Assembly (NCBI RefSeq): GCF_000055945.1
Contig: NC_008011.1
Location: 1,235,501 to 1,299,500, forward strand
Source of the DNA: Lawsonia intracellularis PHE/MN1-00
Lineage (GTDB): Bacteria; Desulfobacterota; Desulfovibrionia; Desulfovibrionales; Desulfovibrionaceae
Direction of reading: 5' to 3'
Length of the DNA: 64,000 nt
Shown here: one piece after another, positions 63,649 to 64,000 of the stretch
Layout of the letters: each line of letters starts with the position of its first letter
Numbering within the stretch: the first letter of the stretch is position 1
Notes under the pieces: model-generated
What the model saw: the letters and a program-made list of their open reading frames with translations, nothing else
What the model was told of the DNA's origin: nothing
Databases searched by the model: none
Translations under genes and position numbers: made by a program

Positions 63649-64000
63649 ATGCCAGATCCAAAAAGTATATTGCAAGATGATACAATCCAAAAAGTTGTGA
63701 CTGATGTTACAGATAAAATTCTTAAGGAGTTATATGAAATTCTTGCCTCTGAGTTAGCACCAAAAATTTCCTCTACGCTTATACAACCATTTTTAGAAAG
63801 CAAATTTTATCAGCGTATTAGTAATGATATGCAAGATGGGTTAAAACGTATTTATAAGGAAATTTCTACTATAAGTGATAGTCCTGTAAATACAGTCTCT
63901 GTAGATAAAGTGAAAACAGAATCCCTTTTTCATGAGGCATCAGAACAACTTTCAGAAGTCCTTAAGCAGACAGAAAAGGCTGCTATAGCTATTATGGAGG
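63649..64000 (+). CDS. CheZ-like protein, 5' part (partial)
   Basis: A reading frame starting at ATG 63649 with TGAGG 5 bases upstream runs off the window after 117 codons. The visible part is helical and acidic. Its segment FHEASEQLSEVLKQTEKAAIAIME resembles the helix of CheZ phosphatases around the QTEQAA region. CheZ dephosphorylates CheY-P. The active-site region is beyond the window, so this is a tentative call. Confidence 0.5.
   Translation, partial: MPDPKSILQDDTIQKVVTDVTDKILKELYEILASELAPKISSTLIQPFLESKFYQRISNDMQDGLKRIYKEISTISDSPVNTVSVDKVKTESLFHEASEQLSEVLKQTEKAAIAIME

Noticed and set aside
1-64000. CRISPR arrays or long direct repeats
   Set aside because: No regularly spaced 24-40-base repeats were noticed; the repeats seen are short, A/T-based or tied to paralogous genes.

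Overview
This window looks like chromosomal DNA from a low-G+C, host-restricted relative of Desulfovibrio. The best fit is Lawsonia intracellularis, an obligately intracellular gut bacterium. The reasons are very A+T-rich intergenic DNA, a Gram-negative envelope gene set, the Desulfovibrio-like order lysS-lolC-lolD-bamA-amidase-skp-lpxD-fabZ-lpxA, flagellar-type promoters, and a type III secretion chaperone beside a large lineage-specific gene family. The species name is inferred from remembered family features, not from a database search.

Layout. 1-18 kb holds core metabolism and translation: lysC-tsaE, truB-rpsO-pnp, gatB with a DUF4254-like gene, nadK, gmhA, hemC, a Lon-like protease, an MFS carrier and rsfS-gpmI-zinc ribbon. 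18-21 kb holds two small genes behind a sigma-54-type promoter, a family 9 glycosyltransferase and tRNA-Thr(GGT). 21-32 kb is one minus-strand envelope block: lysine tRNA ligase, lipoprotein release (LolC/D), outer-membrane assembly (BamA, Skp), a cell-wall amidase, and lipid A / fatty acid synthesis (LpxD, FabZ, LpxA). 32-36 kb holds tRNA-Asn(GTT) and pstSCAB (phosphate uptake, no phoU).

36.3-50.5 kb is the accessory part: a CesT-like type III secretion chaperone followed by ten same-strand genes of 228-469 codons. All ten belong to one paralogous family, which I cannot assign to a named family. Each has a polar N-terminal tail, a short hydrophobic segment of the type RILLGIxTLGISELVxAI, a DPN...FPxAI helix, a charged helical body and (in nine) a P-x-I-P...Y motif. 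Two carry a related additional C-terminal domain. I infer an array of candidate secreted effectors or membrane-directed host-interaction proteins; this is the best candidate for an undescribed system.

50.8-64 kb returns to housekeeping: a D-2-hydroxyacid dehydrogenase, an Mla-type lipid transport operon (permease-ATPase-MCE protein-lipoprotein), grpE, a small protein behind a sigma-28-type promoter, a lipoprotein, a Trm112-like protein, a PHP-domain protein, ileS-lspA, a YbgF/CpoB-like lipoprotein, and the start of a CheZ-like gene. No insertion sequence, prophage, CRISPR array or rRNA operon was seen.
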